From assembly GCF_045788535.1 (NCBI RefSeq), contig NZ_CP074074.1:3534001-3598000 (forward strand): a DNA stretch of 64,000 nt, given 5' to 3'. A program made the position numbers and the translations under genes. Source of the DNA: Allotamlana fucoidanivorans. GTDB taxonomy: Bacteria; Bacteroidota; Bacteroidia; Flavobacteriales; Flavobacteriaceae. Below are positions 52,570-60,837 of this stretch, in pieces (positions within the stretch are counted from its first letter, which is position 1; each line of letters opens with the position of its first letter). A model generated the notes under the pieces. That model saw only the letters and a program-made list of their open reading frames with translations. It was not told the origin of the DNA and did not search any database.

Positions 52570-53517
52570 ATGAAAAATATAAAATGGATATATGTTTTAA
52601 CCATATTAATTTCTTTAATTTCATGTAAAGAAAATGAACGTAAAGAGCCAAATTTAGAGACTGAAAAGAATCCAAAAACAATAAAAATAGTTGCTCAACA
52701 AAGACCTTTTGGAGAGCCTCTTGAATTTGATATGGAAGTTAAAAATGCATTGGAAAATTTGCAATATGCCAATGAGGAAGATGTGAAAATTGATAGTTTA
52801 GATTTAGTAATTGGAATTCCTTTAAAAAACACTCAAATTGCAATTCCGTTGAGTTATATGTCTGCCTTTGAAGTAGCCAATTTTAAAGTCGAATCAAACC
52901 ATCTTTCTATAACTTGGTGTCCCATTGTTGGAACAGCCCGAGTTTTTGAAAATGACAATAATACCTCTGGCTTTGATTTTGGGTATGGCTTAAATAATAA
53001 TAATCTATTAGTTGTTGACCGAAAAACTAACACAGTATGGAATCAACTATCTGGAAATGGAATTTTAGGAGAACTTAAAGGTGATAAATTAAAATCAGTT
53101 TCTACCATTCAAAGTACTTGGAGTTTTTGGAAGAATAAGTATCCCAATACCAAAATACTCATAAATAAGGATACAACAAATGCTGTTTTTCCTCAATTTT
53201 TAGATGAAATACCTCATTATATTAACTGGAAACCAGGTGATGGTCGACCTAAATATGAAGACTTTCATCAAATTGAGACGTTAGGACTTGGGATAGATCT
53301 AGGAAATTCATCTATTTACTTTCCTTTTGAAATATTATTTAAAGAGAATTCTCCTGTTAATTATGAGTTAGAAGGATTTAAGTTTAATGTTCATTTTGAC
53401 GAATCTGGGTTAACTGCATGGGCAGAAAATATAAATGGAAAAATGATTCCTAGTGCCATTGCCTATAATTGGGCTTGGAAGAACTTTTATCCAGAATCAA
53501 AAATTTTTAAAAAATAA
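52570..53517 (+). CDS. cassette 28: DUF3179 lipoprotein (315 aa)
   Basis: Lipobox SLISC at residue 19. The DUF3179 signature is visible: ITWCPIVGTARVFEN with the conserved Cys, NNLLVVDRKTNTVWNQLSGNGILGEL, and STWSFWKNKYPNTKIL. The family is of unknown function and usually envelope-located. Closed by AGTGCATAAC (9/10). Confidence 0.85.
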   Translation: MKNIKWIYVLTILISLISCKENERKEPNLETEKNPKTIKIVAQQRPFGEPLEFDMEVKNALENLQYANEEDVKIDSLDLVIGIPLKNTQIAIPLSYMSAFEVANFKVESNHLSITWCPIVGTARVFENDNNTSGFDFGYGLNNNNLLVVDRKTNTVWNQLSGNGILGELKGDKLKSVSTIQSTWSFWKNKYPNTKILINKDTTNAVFPQFLDEIPHYINWKPGDGRPKYEDFHQIETLGLGIDLGNSSIYFPFEILFKENSPVNYELEGFKFNVHFDESGLTAWAENINGKMIPSAIAYNWAWKNFYPESKIFKK

Positions 53518-53521
53518 AAGT

Positions 53522-53654
53522 GCATAACAAAGTATATAAAAAATTGCTACTTTTAGTTTAACCTCTGGTAGTTACTCGTTTGCTAGCTTTCGATTTTCCT
53601 TCGGAAAATCCTCGCACTCAAACACGCAACTTTCCATATACATAAACGTTGCCA
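53522..53654 (+). repeat. attC-like site 28
   Basis: GCATAAC to GTTGCCA, 133 bp; subtype of site 2. Confidence 0.87.
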
Positions 53655-53664
53655 GTAATTTAAA

Positions 53665-54342
53665 ATGACCTTGGAAATAACGAAAAAAGAAGTTGAAAAA
53701 TTAATTAAAATAAGAGAAAATGACACTGTTAAAAATCATTTTCTTACAGTCATTTCACGTGATTTTCAGGCAAAAGGTGAAATAACTTCGAATAAAATAA
53801 AATTCTGGAAACAAGGATTTTGGAATATGTCAACTTATCCTATATTTATATTTGAATTTAACTCAGAAAATCATTTAATAAACATTACTGATAAAATAAA
53901 TCCAATTGGTAAAATATTTAATCTAATAATATTAATACCTATAATTTTTTTAATTGTCATACAATTTATAAATGGCAGTAATTTAATTGATAACTGGTTA
54001 CCGTTTACTCTTTTTGGTATAATTTTATTGTTACTTATTTTGATTGTTCAAAAAGTCTATAATTTTGAAAAACAAAACCAACTTGAAAAAATTTATGCCC
54101 TTTTAGATATAGAAACAGAAGAAAAGAATGCTGAAAAAGAATGGAGTTATAAAAAAATAATTACTCGGATTTTTATGTATCCTTTTTGCATTGGACTTAT
54201 ACTTTTGGCCATATTCTTACTTTTCCCAGATGGAAAAATAATTTATGCAATTGCCTGTCTTGCTATAGCTGGAGCTTATTTATTTAGTGACATAAAAATA
54301 TTAATCGGAAAAAAAACTACTGCCAACAATGGCTATAAGTAA
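53665..54342 (+). CDS. cassette 29: four-TM membrane protein (225 aa), intact twin of cassette 15
   Basis: Identical in its first 221 residues to the protein at 35063. The reading frame ends NNGYK inside the attC-like site (stop at 54340-54342), so the repeat encodes its last five residues. Function unknown. Whole cassette 797 bp (53648-54444). Confidence 0.75.
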   Translation: MTLEITKKEVEKLIKIRENDTVKNHFLTVISRDFQAKGEITSNKIKFWKQGFWNMSTYPIFIFEFNSENHLINITDKINPIGKIFNLIILIPIIFLIVIQFINGSNLIDNWLPFTLFGIILLLLILIVQKVYNFEKQNQLEKIYALLDIETEEKNAEKEWSYKKIITRIFMYPFCIGLILLAIFLLFPDGKIIYAIACLAIAGAYLFSDIKILIGKKTTANNGYK

Positions 54343-54451
54343 TTGCTTGTTCTCGCCTACTTCTGAAAATCCTCGCGGATTTTCAGTTTGGTGTGTACTT
54401 GCTAAATTAAGTGTTAACCCACGCAACTACTCATAGCCGAGATCGTTGGCA
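54321..54451 (+). repeat. attC-like site 29
   Basis: TGCCAAC to GTTGGCA, 131 bp; subtype of 16. Overlaps the 3' end of the upstream gene. Confidence 0.88.
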
Positions 54452-54477
54452 ACAAGCTAAAAAAAATACGCTGAAAA

Positions 54478-54993
54478 ATGAACCGAATAACAAAAACCAT
54501 AACATTACTTCTGATTTTTTTATGTATTTCCTGCAACCAAAAGAAATCTGACAACACTTACTTGGCGAATTATATTAATTCCGTGAAAGTCGATAATTCA
54601 CTTACGGAAAATCCTTTACTGGTTATCGACGGATATGCCGTTGAATATGAAACAATGAATGACGGTTGGTTCCTATTACTTGAAGAAGATATTTCAAAGG
54701 TTGAATATTTGAAAAAAGAAAACACTGTAAATATATACGGAGAAAAAGGTAAAAACGGAGTTGTTTTATTAACGACCAAATTAAAAGAAAGAGAAATAGC
54801 AAATACAAAGTCGGACAAGAAAACTCTATATGTTCTTGACGGAGAAATAATATCTGTCGATGAATATAAAAAAATTGACCAAAGCAAGATAATCGGAATT
54901 GGAACAATAACGGAACCGAGCGCAATAAAGGAATTCACATCGGATAATTATGATGAACTGATTTACATATCGACGAAAATGCCGACTGAATAA
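54478..54993 (+). CDS. cassette 30: lipoprotein with TonB-receptor-plug-like motif (171 aa)
   Basis: Lipobox CISC at residue 19. VNIYGEKGKNGVVLLTTK strongly resembles the VYGxxAANGVIxITTK motif of SusC-type receptor plug domains, and LYVLDGEIISVDEYKKID the preceding plug strand. It is a free-standing plug-like lipoprotein, without barrel. Function unknown. Confidence 0.7.
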   Translation: MNRITKTITLLLIFLCISCNQKKSDNTYLANYINSVKVDNSLTENPLLVIDGYAVEYETMNDGWFLLLEEDISKVEYLKKENTVNIYGEKGKNGVVLLTTKLKEREIANTKSDKKTLYVLDGEIISVDEYKKIDQSKIIGIGTITEPSAIKEFTSDNYDELIYISTKMPTE

Positions 54994-55004
54994 AAAATGC
55001 CAGT

Positions 55005-55136
55005 TGCCAACACCGGCTATAATTCAGCGTGGCGACAGTGCAAAAACCGAGAGTAAAAACATTAAATTAGCTTGATTTCTCTGCGGAATAGTCCTGCGGA
55101 CGATTCCACGCCGAAATCATACCCAAACCGTTACCT
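55005..55136 (+). repeat. attC-like site 30
   Basis: TGCCAAC to GTTACCT, 132 bp; subtype of 6 (GGCTATAATTCAGCGTGG arm). Confidence 0.85.
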
Positions 55137-55142
55137 ACAATA

Positions 55143-55727
55143 TTGAAAAAACTGCTTCAAATAATAATTTTAGTATTTATCATATCATGTGATTCAAAAA
55201 AAAGCTCATCAGATTTAGCTGATAAAGAATTTGAAATCTGTATTGAATCGAAATACTCTGAACGAATTGAAAACGGACCAGCTGGAGGAAATCTGACTGA
55301 CAAAAAGAATATCCATAAATTATTGGAACTAGCTTTAGTTAAAGAAGGCTATTTAACCGATATAACTAAAAATGGATATCTGAAGTTATTTGACAAAATA
55401 AAAAACAAAGACATTGATTCTGATTTTTTTGACAAGTTAAAATTGCAACTTGGATTTGACCCATTTCTCTTATTACCTTTCATAGGACAAGCGCAATTAA
55501 AATGCTACGACCAAATTGTCTTAAGAGAAAAAATTGTAGACAAAACAAGTTGGCAATATAAAGTAATGGAATCTTTATGGGAGATTGAAAAATCTGGAGA
55601 CCTGAACTTCAATGATGGAAATTTAGCAAATGCTCTAAACAGTATTCCCGAAAAAAAATTTGAAAAAATGATGTATCGGAAATTATTTCTTGACGTAATA
55701 TATTTTCACCATAACTATAAAAAATAA
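55143..55727 (+). CDS. cassette 31: lipoprotein, unknown function (194 aa)
   Basis: TTG start 13 bases after the boundary GTT; signal peptide with lipobox FIISC at residue 16. Helical, charged mature part, no known domain. Boundaries GTTACCTACA/TGTAGGTAAC match 10/10. Last complete cassette. Confidence 0.68.
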   Translation: MKKLLQIIILVFIISCDSKKSSSDLADKEFEICIESKYSERIENGPAGGNLTDKKNIHKLLELALVKEGYLTDITKNGYLKLFDKIKNKDIDSDFFDKLKLQLGFDPFLLLPFIGQAQLKCYDQIVLREKIVDKTSWQYKVMESLWEIEKSGDLNFNDGNLANALNSIPEKKFEKMMYRKLFLDVIYFHHNYKK

Positions 55728-55736
55728 AAATACTGT

Positions 55737-55870
55737 AGGTAACACCGTGTATAAAAAATTGCTATTTTTAGCTTAACCAATGTTAGTTGCTTTGCTTACT
55801 AGCTTCTGATTTTCCTTCGGAAAATCCTCGCACACAAGCACGCAACTTTCCATACACAAGACCGTTGTAA
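55737..55870 (+). repeat. attC-like site 31 (last)
   Basis: AGGTAAC to GTTGTAA, 134 bp; subtype of 2. The next cassette begins GTTGTAATGCATTT, like cassette 7, but is cut after 14 bases by IS copy 3. Confidence 0.86.
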
Positions 55871-55916
55871 TGCATTTTGACCCGTCCTGAATAAAGGCTA
55901 CATAATTTCAAACATT

Positions 55917-56288
55917 ATGTACAAAAATGACAAAGTAATCAGACGGTATTCAGAACCTTTTAAACTGAAAATTTTAGACGAACTTACAACAGGAAAACTA
56001 AACAAATATCAACTAGGGAAAGCCTACGGTATTGCACCAACTACCATTAATGAATGGATAAGAAAGTACAACCGTAAAGACCTTATGAACACTAGAATAA
56101 CTGTGAAAACCAAAGACGAAATAACACGCATTAAAGAACTTCAAAAAGAGATTGAACAACTAAAAAAATTGTTGTTAAAGAAAGATCTAGATGCAATGAT
56201 TCAAGATTCATACCTGGAAGTTGCTGCCGAAGATCTTGGCTATAAATCTGTTGCAGAACTAAAAAAAAAGCTAAATATAGAGCGCTAA
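55917..56288 (+). CDS. IS3-family OrfA, copy 3 (123 aa)
   Basis: Protein identical to the other OrfA copies; HTH plus leucine zipper and A-run frameshift site. Confidence 0.93.
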   Translation: MYKNDKVIRRYSEPFKLKILDELTTGKLNKYQLGKAYGIAPTTINEWIRKYNRKDLMNTRITVKTKDEITRIKELQKEIEQLKKLLLKKDLDAMIQDSYLEVAAEDLGYKSVAELKKKLNIER

Positions 56289-56338
56289 GTAAAACCAAAG
56301 ACAAAGCTAAAGGATTTGCGTCTTTAACCACTATTTGT

Positions 56339-57139
56339 ATGGCTTTCGGGCTTAAACGTGATGCGTACTACAAGTATAAATATAGAGCTGACAAACGTTT
56401 AAAACTTGAACAACAGATCATTCAAATTGTGAACCAAAAGCGCAGGTCCTTGCCTAGAGAAGGCGTACGTAAACTCAAAATATCTTTAAAAAATGAGTTT
56501 GATAAAGCAAACCTTAAAGTAGGCAGAGACACGCTTTTCAACATTCTTAGAAAACACAATATGCTTATAACCAGAAAGAAACCCAGCTACAGAACTACCA
56601 ATTCTTTTCATAGGTTTTACAAACATAAAAACATCATAAAAGATGTACTTGTTAATAGACCTAATCAGGTTTGGGTATCGGATATTACATACATCAGAAC
56701 TGTAAAAGGATTTTGCTACTTGGCCCTTATAACTGACATGTATTCTAGAAAAATCATAGGTTACGACCTTAGTGATAGCCTTGAACTTAGCGGTTGTACC
56801 AGAGCTCTTAAAAAAGCATTATATCAAGCTAAAAACACAGAAAACCTAATACATCACTCGGATAGAGGCATACAATATTGTAGCAATATATACACACAAA
56901 TTTTAAAGAGAAACAACATCAAAATTAGTATGACAGAAGAAAATCATTGCTACGAAAACGCTATTGCTGAACGTGTAAACGGCATCCTAAAAGACGAGTT
57001 TTATCTTGACCAGACCTTTGATAGCATACAACACGCCAAAAGAGCAACAAAAAGTGCAATCAATCTATACAACCAAATTAGATTACATGTATCTTTAGAC
57101 TATAAAACACCAAATATGGTATATTTAAAAACAGCGTAA
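56339..57139 (+). CDS. IS3-family OrfB integrase, copy 3 (266 aa)
   Basis: DDE integrase identical to copy 2, intact, in the -1 frame relative to OrfA. Confidence 0.94.
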   Translation: MAFGLKRDAYYKYKYRADKRLKLEQQIIQIVNQKRRSLPREGVRKLKISLKNEFDKANLKVGRDTLFNILRKHNMLITRKKPSYRTTNSFHRFYKHKNIIKDVLVNRPNQVWVSDITYIRTVKGFCYLALITDMYSRKIIGYDLSDSLELSGCTRALKKALYQAKNTENLIHHSDRGIQYCSNIYTQILKRNNIKISMTEENHCYENAIAERVNGILKDEFYLDQTFDSIQHAKRATKSAINLYNQIRLHVSLDYKTPNMVYLKTA

Positions 57140-57293
57140 ATCAATTTTTAACCTGTAGCCATATTTCAGGACTAGACAGCTATGAAACCAGCCGCACAAA
57201 CAGCACATTTGGTTTTTACCGACACAAAAGCCAACGCTTAAAAAACCAAAAGGGCTGTTTTTTGCCAACGCTCGAAAAAACAGAAATGAAAGA

Positions 57294-60023
57294 ATGCTAA
57301 ATAAGATTATAATTATAAATTCTGAACTATACGCAAAAGCAAGTATTTATATTGGAGAAAGTGCAAGTATTCAAATTACGGCTGAAAACAATGTCGGAAA
57401 AAGCTCTTTCATCAATGCTTTAAATTTTCTTTACATAACAGACAAAGACCAAATGAGATTTGAGGACGATAGAAAACTTTCTGACTCAATGAAACATTAC
57501 TTTGACGGGACAAGTTTACACAGCTTTATAATTTTTGAAATTATTAAAAATGGCTACTATTCTATTCTTGTAAAGGCAACGCCAGAAAATACAATTGAAT
57601 ATTATAAAATCACAGGAGAATATGACGAATTGTGTTTTGTAGAAACACAAAACAATAAATTTAAAGCAAGAAAATGGAGTGATGTTCTTCAAAATCTAAC
57701 ATTAAAAAATCCTACTGATGTTCCTATAAAACTAACAAATGAGGAATTATACAATTTAGTTTATAATTCAGACAAAAATAAAAACCCAGTAGTTTGGCTT
57801 AAAAAATCCGTGAAAAGAAACGGAAGAAAATCCTTCTCAAACAGTTTTACTGACATATATAGACATTTGATTAGGACAAGTGACATTAACGAAAAATCTT
57901 TTAAAAATGCTCTTTTGGTTGCGGATGGACAACAACACTTTCCATTGAATGTGCTTTCAAGTACAAGTTTCGAGAAAATTGACGAGTTTGAAAAAAAGAA
58001 AACACATCTTCAACGTCTTATTTCAATAAAACCAGATTTTGAAAAGCTAAAACTACTTAATGACGAATTTATCAGTCACGAATCAATTTTAGGGAAATTA
58101 AAAAATACTTTCCTCAAGAAATTTGACAAAGTTGAACAGGAATTATCTAATAAAATAGATGAAAATAGTGAGCTTTCTGTTTTGGTTAAAAATCTACAAA
58201 CTAAAATCAATACAACTCTAAAGGATGAAAGGGATGAATTAATTGCTCTAAAAACAACTAATGAAAATAAGTCAACAGCAATTCAAACAGAAAACAAAAA
58301 TCTATCTAAAGAATTAGATGAATTAAAGGAATATGAGCCCAGTGCCGAGAACTTACTCTATCAAGGATTAAAAAATAATCTTATAGAAGAACAGGGAAAT
58401 CTAACGGAATTAATATCGCAATTAAGCCAATTAGAACGTAGTCGGTTTACAGAAAAAGAGATTTTAAGTACAATCAAAAACCTTAAAAACGATATTGAAA
58501 AAAAGAAAAATGCAATAACTCGTTTTGACAATTTACTATATCAAAATATTTCAAAAGATGAAAACACAATAAAAAAGGTTTATTCCTTTCTAAATTGCGA
58601 TGTAGCGGAACTTGATAAATCAAAGATTAAAAAACCGATAACAAAATCTGATTCCCCATTACAGTTTTTTGATGGACTAATTGATATTTCAGATATTACA
58701 ATTGAAACAGAATTACCGACTATCAATCAACTTAAAGACGAGCTTATTTCTAAAGAGAAAGAATTAAACGAAAAAAACTCTCAATTAAAGATTGTTCAAA
58801 ACAGAAAAGGAGTTGAGAAAGAAATCGAAAATTTAAAAACGTCCATCAAAACCAAAACTGAATTCATTGAACGAATTGATAAAAAACCCGAATTACTTTC
58901 TAAAATCGAGAGTAACCTAACAGAAATAGGTTTAATCGAAAAGAGTCTAAAGGATGTAATCGATAAAATTACAAATAAGGATTTGGAAATTGACAAAACC
59001 AAAACCGTTTTATCCTTAAAAATTGAAGAACGTAAAAAATATCAAAATGACCTTAAAGTATTCAAAAATCAATATCAAATAATATCAGAAACAACTGATA
59101 TTTATGAAATTGAAGAAATTTTGGAAATAGATTTTGAAAATATTTATGATGACTTTCAATCAAAATACAGAAAATTTATACGCATAAAAGAAAATCGGAA
59201 TTCTCTAAAAAATGAATTGAATGACATTCTAAAAATGGATGTCAAAGACATTAAAAAATTTATTCGTGATGTTGATGAAGAAATCATTAACATACCTCAA
59301 TCTCAAAAAATTATTGATGGGCTTTTAGATACACTTTCACACGAAATTGGCAGTCCGACAGATTCTTTTCTAACACAATTTAGAGATTTTAAAACTTTTG
59401 TGTCAAGAAGCTATAACCAAAAGTTAGCAGAATATCCAATTTCTAATATTCAGGGTGTTAAAGTTAAAATTGAAGAGAATGAAGATTTAATCAATGATTT
59501 AGACAAAATTTCTAAACTTAAATTATCAGAAAGATTAGACTTTGGAAAGACATACTCATATGAGGAATCTAAAGATGCTTTGGAAAGACAACTTTCTAAC
59601 AATAATGGAAAAGCCATCAATATTGTTGATTTGTTTAAAATAAACGTAGAAATAACAAAGGTTACAGGAAAAACAGAAACTATTGACCTTTCAAAGCAAG
59701 TTCAATCGAGAGGAACTAATATTGTACTTAAACTATATCTATTTCTAAATATTCTTAAAGAATTGGTTCACAACAATTCTGAAAATCGAGTTATCATATA
59801 CGTGGACGAACTTGACGCAATAGGTCAAAAAAATGTAAAGCACTTAATTCAATTCTGTAAAGCAAATCACTTCGTACCAATTTTCGCAGCACCAAGAAAA
59901 GTTGAGGGAATCGAAAAATATTATTTAATCAAAGAGCCTCAAAAAGATTCCAAAAACCAAAGAAGAAAAATTTCATTTGGAGAACTACAATCATTCCCAG
60001 TAATTTATAGAGATGCAGAATAA
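57294..60023 (+). CDS. SMC-like ATPase of a Wadjet/MksB-type system (JetC-like, 909 aa)
   Basis: N-terminal ATPase half with Walker A AENNVGKSSFINALNFLY (residues 31-48), long coiled-coil stretches with a central hinge-like break (about 240-700), and a C-terminal half with signature-like QSRGTNIVLKLYLFLNIL and Walker B RVIIYVDELDAIG. This is the domain plan of MukB/MksB/JetC proteins, though 909 residues is short for the family. Wadjet complexes recognise and cleave small circular DNA. Overlaps the next gene by 11 bases; first of four co-directional genes. Confidence 0.82.
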   Translation: MLNKIIIINSELYAKASIYIGESASIQITAENNVGKSSFINALNFLYITDKDQMRFEDDRKLSDSMKHYFDGTSLHSFIIFEIIKNGYYSILVKATPENTIEYYKITGEYDELCFVETQNNKFKARKWSDVLQNLTLKNPTDVPIKLTNEELYNLVYNSDKNKNPVVWLKKSVKRNGRKSFSNSFTDIYRHLIRTSDINEKSFKNALLVADGQQHFPLNVLSSTSFEKIDEFEKKKTHLQRLISIKPDFEKLKLLNDEFISHESILGKLKNTFLKKFDKVEQELSNKIDENSELSVLVKNLQTKINTTLKDERDELIALKTTNENKSTAIQTENKNLSKELDELKEYEPSAENLLYQGLKNNLIEEQGNLTELISQLSQLERSRFTEKEILSTIKNLKNDIEKKKNAITRFDNLLYQNISKDENTIKKVYSFLNCDVAELDKSKIKKPITKSDSPLQFFDGLIDISDITIETELPTINQLKDELISKEKELNEKNSQLKIVQNRKGVEKEIENLKTSIKTKTEFIERIDKKPELLSKIESNLTEIGLIEKSLKDVIDKITNKDLEIDKTKTVLSLKIEERKKYQNDLKVFKNQYQIISETTDIYEIEEILEIDFENIYDDFQSKYRKFIRIKENRNSLKNELNDILKMDVKDIKKFIRDVDEEIINIPQSQKIIDGLLDTLSHEIGSPTDSFLTQFRDFKTFVSRSYNQKLAEYPISNIQGVKVKIEENEDLINDLDKISKLKLSERLDFGKTYSYEESKDALERQLSNNNGKAINIVDLFKINVEITKVTGKTETIDLSKQVQSRGTNIVLKLYLFLNILKELVHNNSENRVIIYVDELDAIGQKNVKHLIQFCKANHFVPIFAAPRKVEGIEKYYLIKEPQKDSKNQRRKISFGELQSFPVIYRDAE

Positions 60024-60837
60024 AACTTTTTTTAACTTTCTAATTAAAATGCTTGAAGAGGAAAAAATAAATTCCTCTTCAATAAGTGCATCAGTTAAAA
60101 AAAGTGGAGACTTTAAAACATTACTTAATGGTAAGTTCATTAAGTATTCACAAGCTATATCAGGTGGTGGAAGTTACCTCTTGAACGATAGAGAAAATTT
60201 AGAACGTTATTTCAAAAGCAAGTTTCCTAAAGAACTTCGAGATAGTTACTCTGCAATTGGCAATATTGGAACTTTCAGAAATACTAAAGCAAGTAAAAGG
60301 ACTAGCCAAAATGTAATATTAGCAAGAGGATTTAAAAATATACTCATAAATTCAAAAGTTGTAGAATTAGAGAAATTTACAAATCAGTTCGGAACTTTTT
60401 CAGCACAAGTTAATGAGTTAGAAACTGAAAGAATTTGCATTGTTGAGAATCTCGATTCATTTTTATTGGCAGAAAAAGTAATCGGAAAAGATTTTGTTTT
60501 TATTCATACTTATGGAGGTTTAGGAAAATCAGTTTTAAATAAATTCAAAACAAAAAACGTATTAATTTTTCCTGATTATGATTTTAAAGGTTTACAAAAT
60601 TACTTAATGGTTAAAAAAGTGTTTCCTGATGCAAAACTGTTCGTTCCATCAAACTATAAAGAGCTATTTAAAATGTACTCTAGAACTATTAGAACCAAAC
60701 AAGGAAGAGAACAAAACCCAACTAAAGAAGTAAAAGAATCCGTTGATGAAAATGTTATAAAAATTAGAACAGATATTTATAAAACTAAACGCTTTTTAGA
60801 GCAACAAGCACTATTCGTAAAATTTCAGAATGATTAA
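60013..60837 (+). CDS. Toprim-domain protein (JetD/MksG-like, 274 aa)
   Basis: The C-terminal half carries Toprim (DUF2220-like) motifs: ERICIVENLDSFLLAEKV (Glu motif) and NVLIFPDYDFKGLQNYL (DxDxxG motif). In Wadjet, JetD is the nuclease subunit using such a site. The N-terminal 120 residues would correspond to the DUF3322-like arm, shortened here. The operon position next to the SMC gene supports the assignment; the protein is smaller than typical JetD. Confidence 0.78.
   Translation: MQNKTFFNFLIKMLEEEKINSSSISASVKKSGDFKTLLNGKFIKYSQAISGGGSYLLNDRENLERYFKSKFPKELRDSYSAIGNIGTFRNTKASKRTSQNVILARGFKNILINSKVVELEKFTNQFGTFSAQVNELETERICIVENLDSFLLAEKVIGKDFVFIHTYGGLGKSVLNKFKTKNVLIFPDYDFKGLQNYLMVKKVFPDAKLFVPSNYKELFKMYSRTIRTKQGREQNPTKEVKESVDENVIKIRTDIYKTKRFLEQQALFVKFQND

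Larger units (their letters stand above)
24323..55877 (+). mobile_element. integron-like array: 31 gene cassettes plus a truncated 32nd
   Basis: Thirty-one hairpin repeats (attC-like), each between NNNNAAC and GTTNNNN, separate single-orientation cassettes. In every cassette the bases after the opening GTT complement those before the closing AAC (10/10 in 15, 9/10 in 15, 8/10 in one), as expected if each was inserted from a circle by recombination at GTT. All cassette genes are on the plus strand. Three IS insertions interrupt the array, and a fourth IS (55878) truncates it. Eight cassettes have no credible gene. Confidence 0.9.
55878..57178 (+). mobile_element. IS3-family element, copy 3 (1301 bp), no target duplication
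   Basis: Same ends and length as the other copies, but flanks are TTT and GCT, so there is no 3-bp duplication. The array ends at its left side and unrelated sequence begins at its right, which suggests recombination between two IS copies with loss of intervening DNA. Confidence 0.92.

Noticed and set aside
24934..55870. CRISPR array
   Set aside because: Repeats are about 130 bp, imperfect and separated by genes of 300-2300 bp; no cas genes are present.
24934..55870. Simple REP/BIME-type intergenic repeats or terminators
   Set aside because: These would not show boundary complementarity between consecutive repeats, nor strict single orientation with a recombinase at one end.
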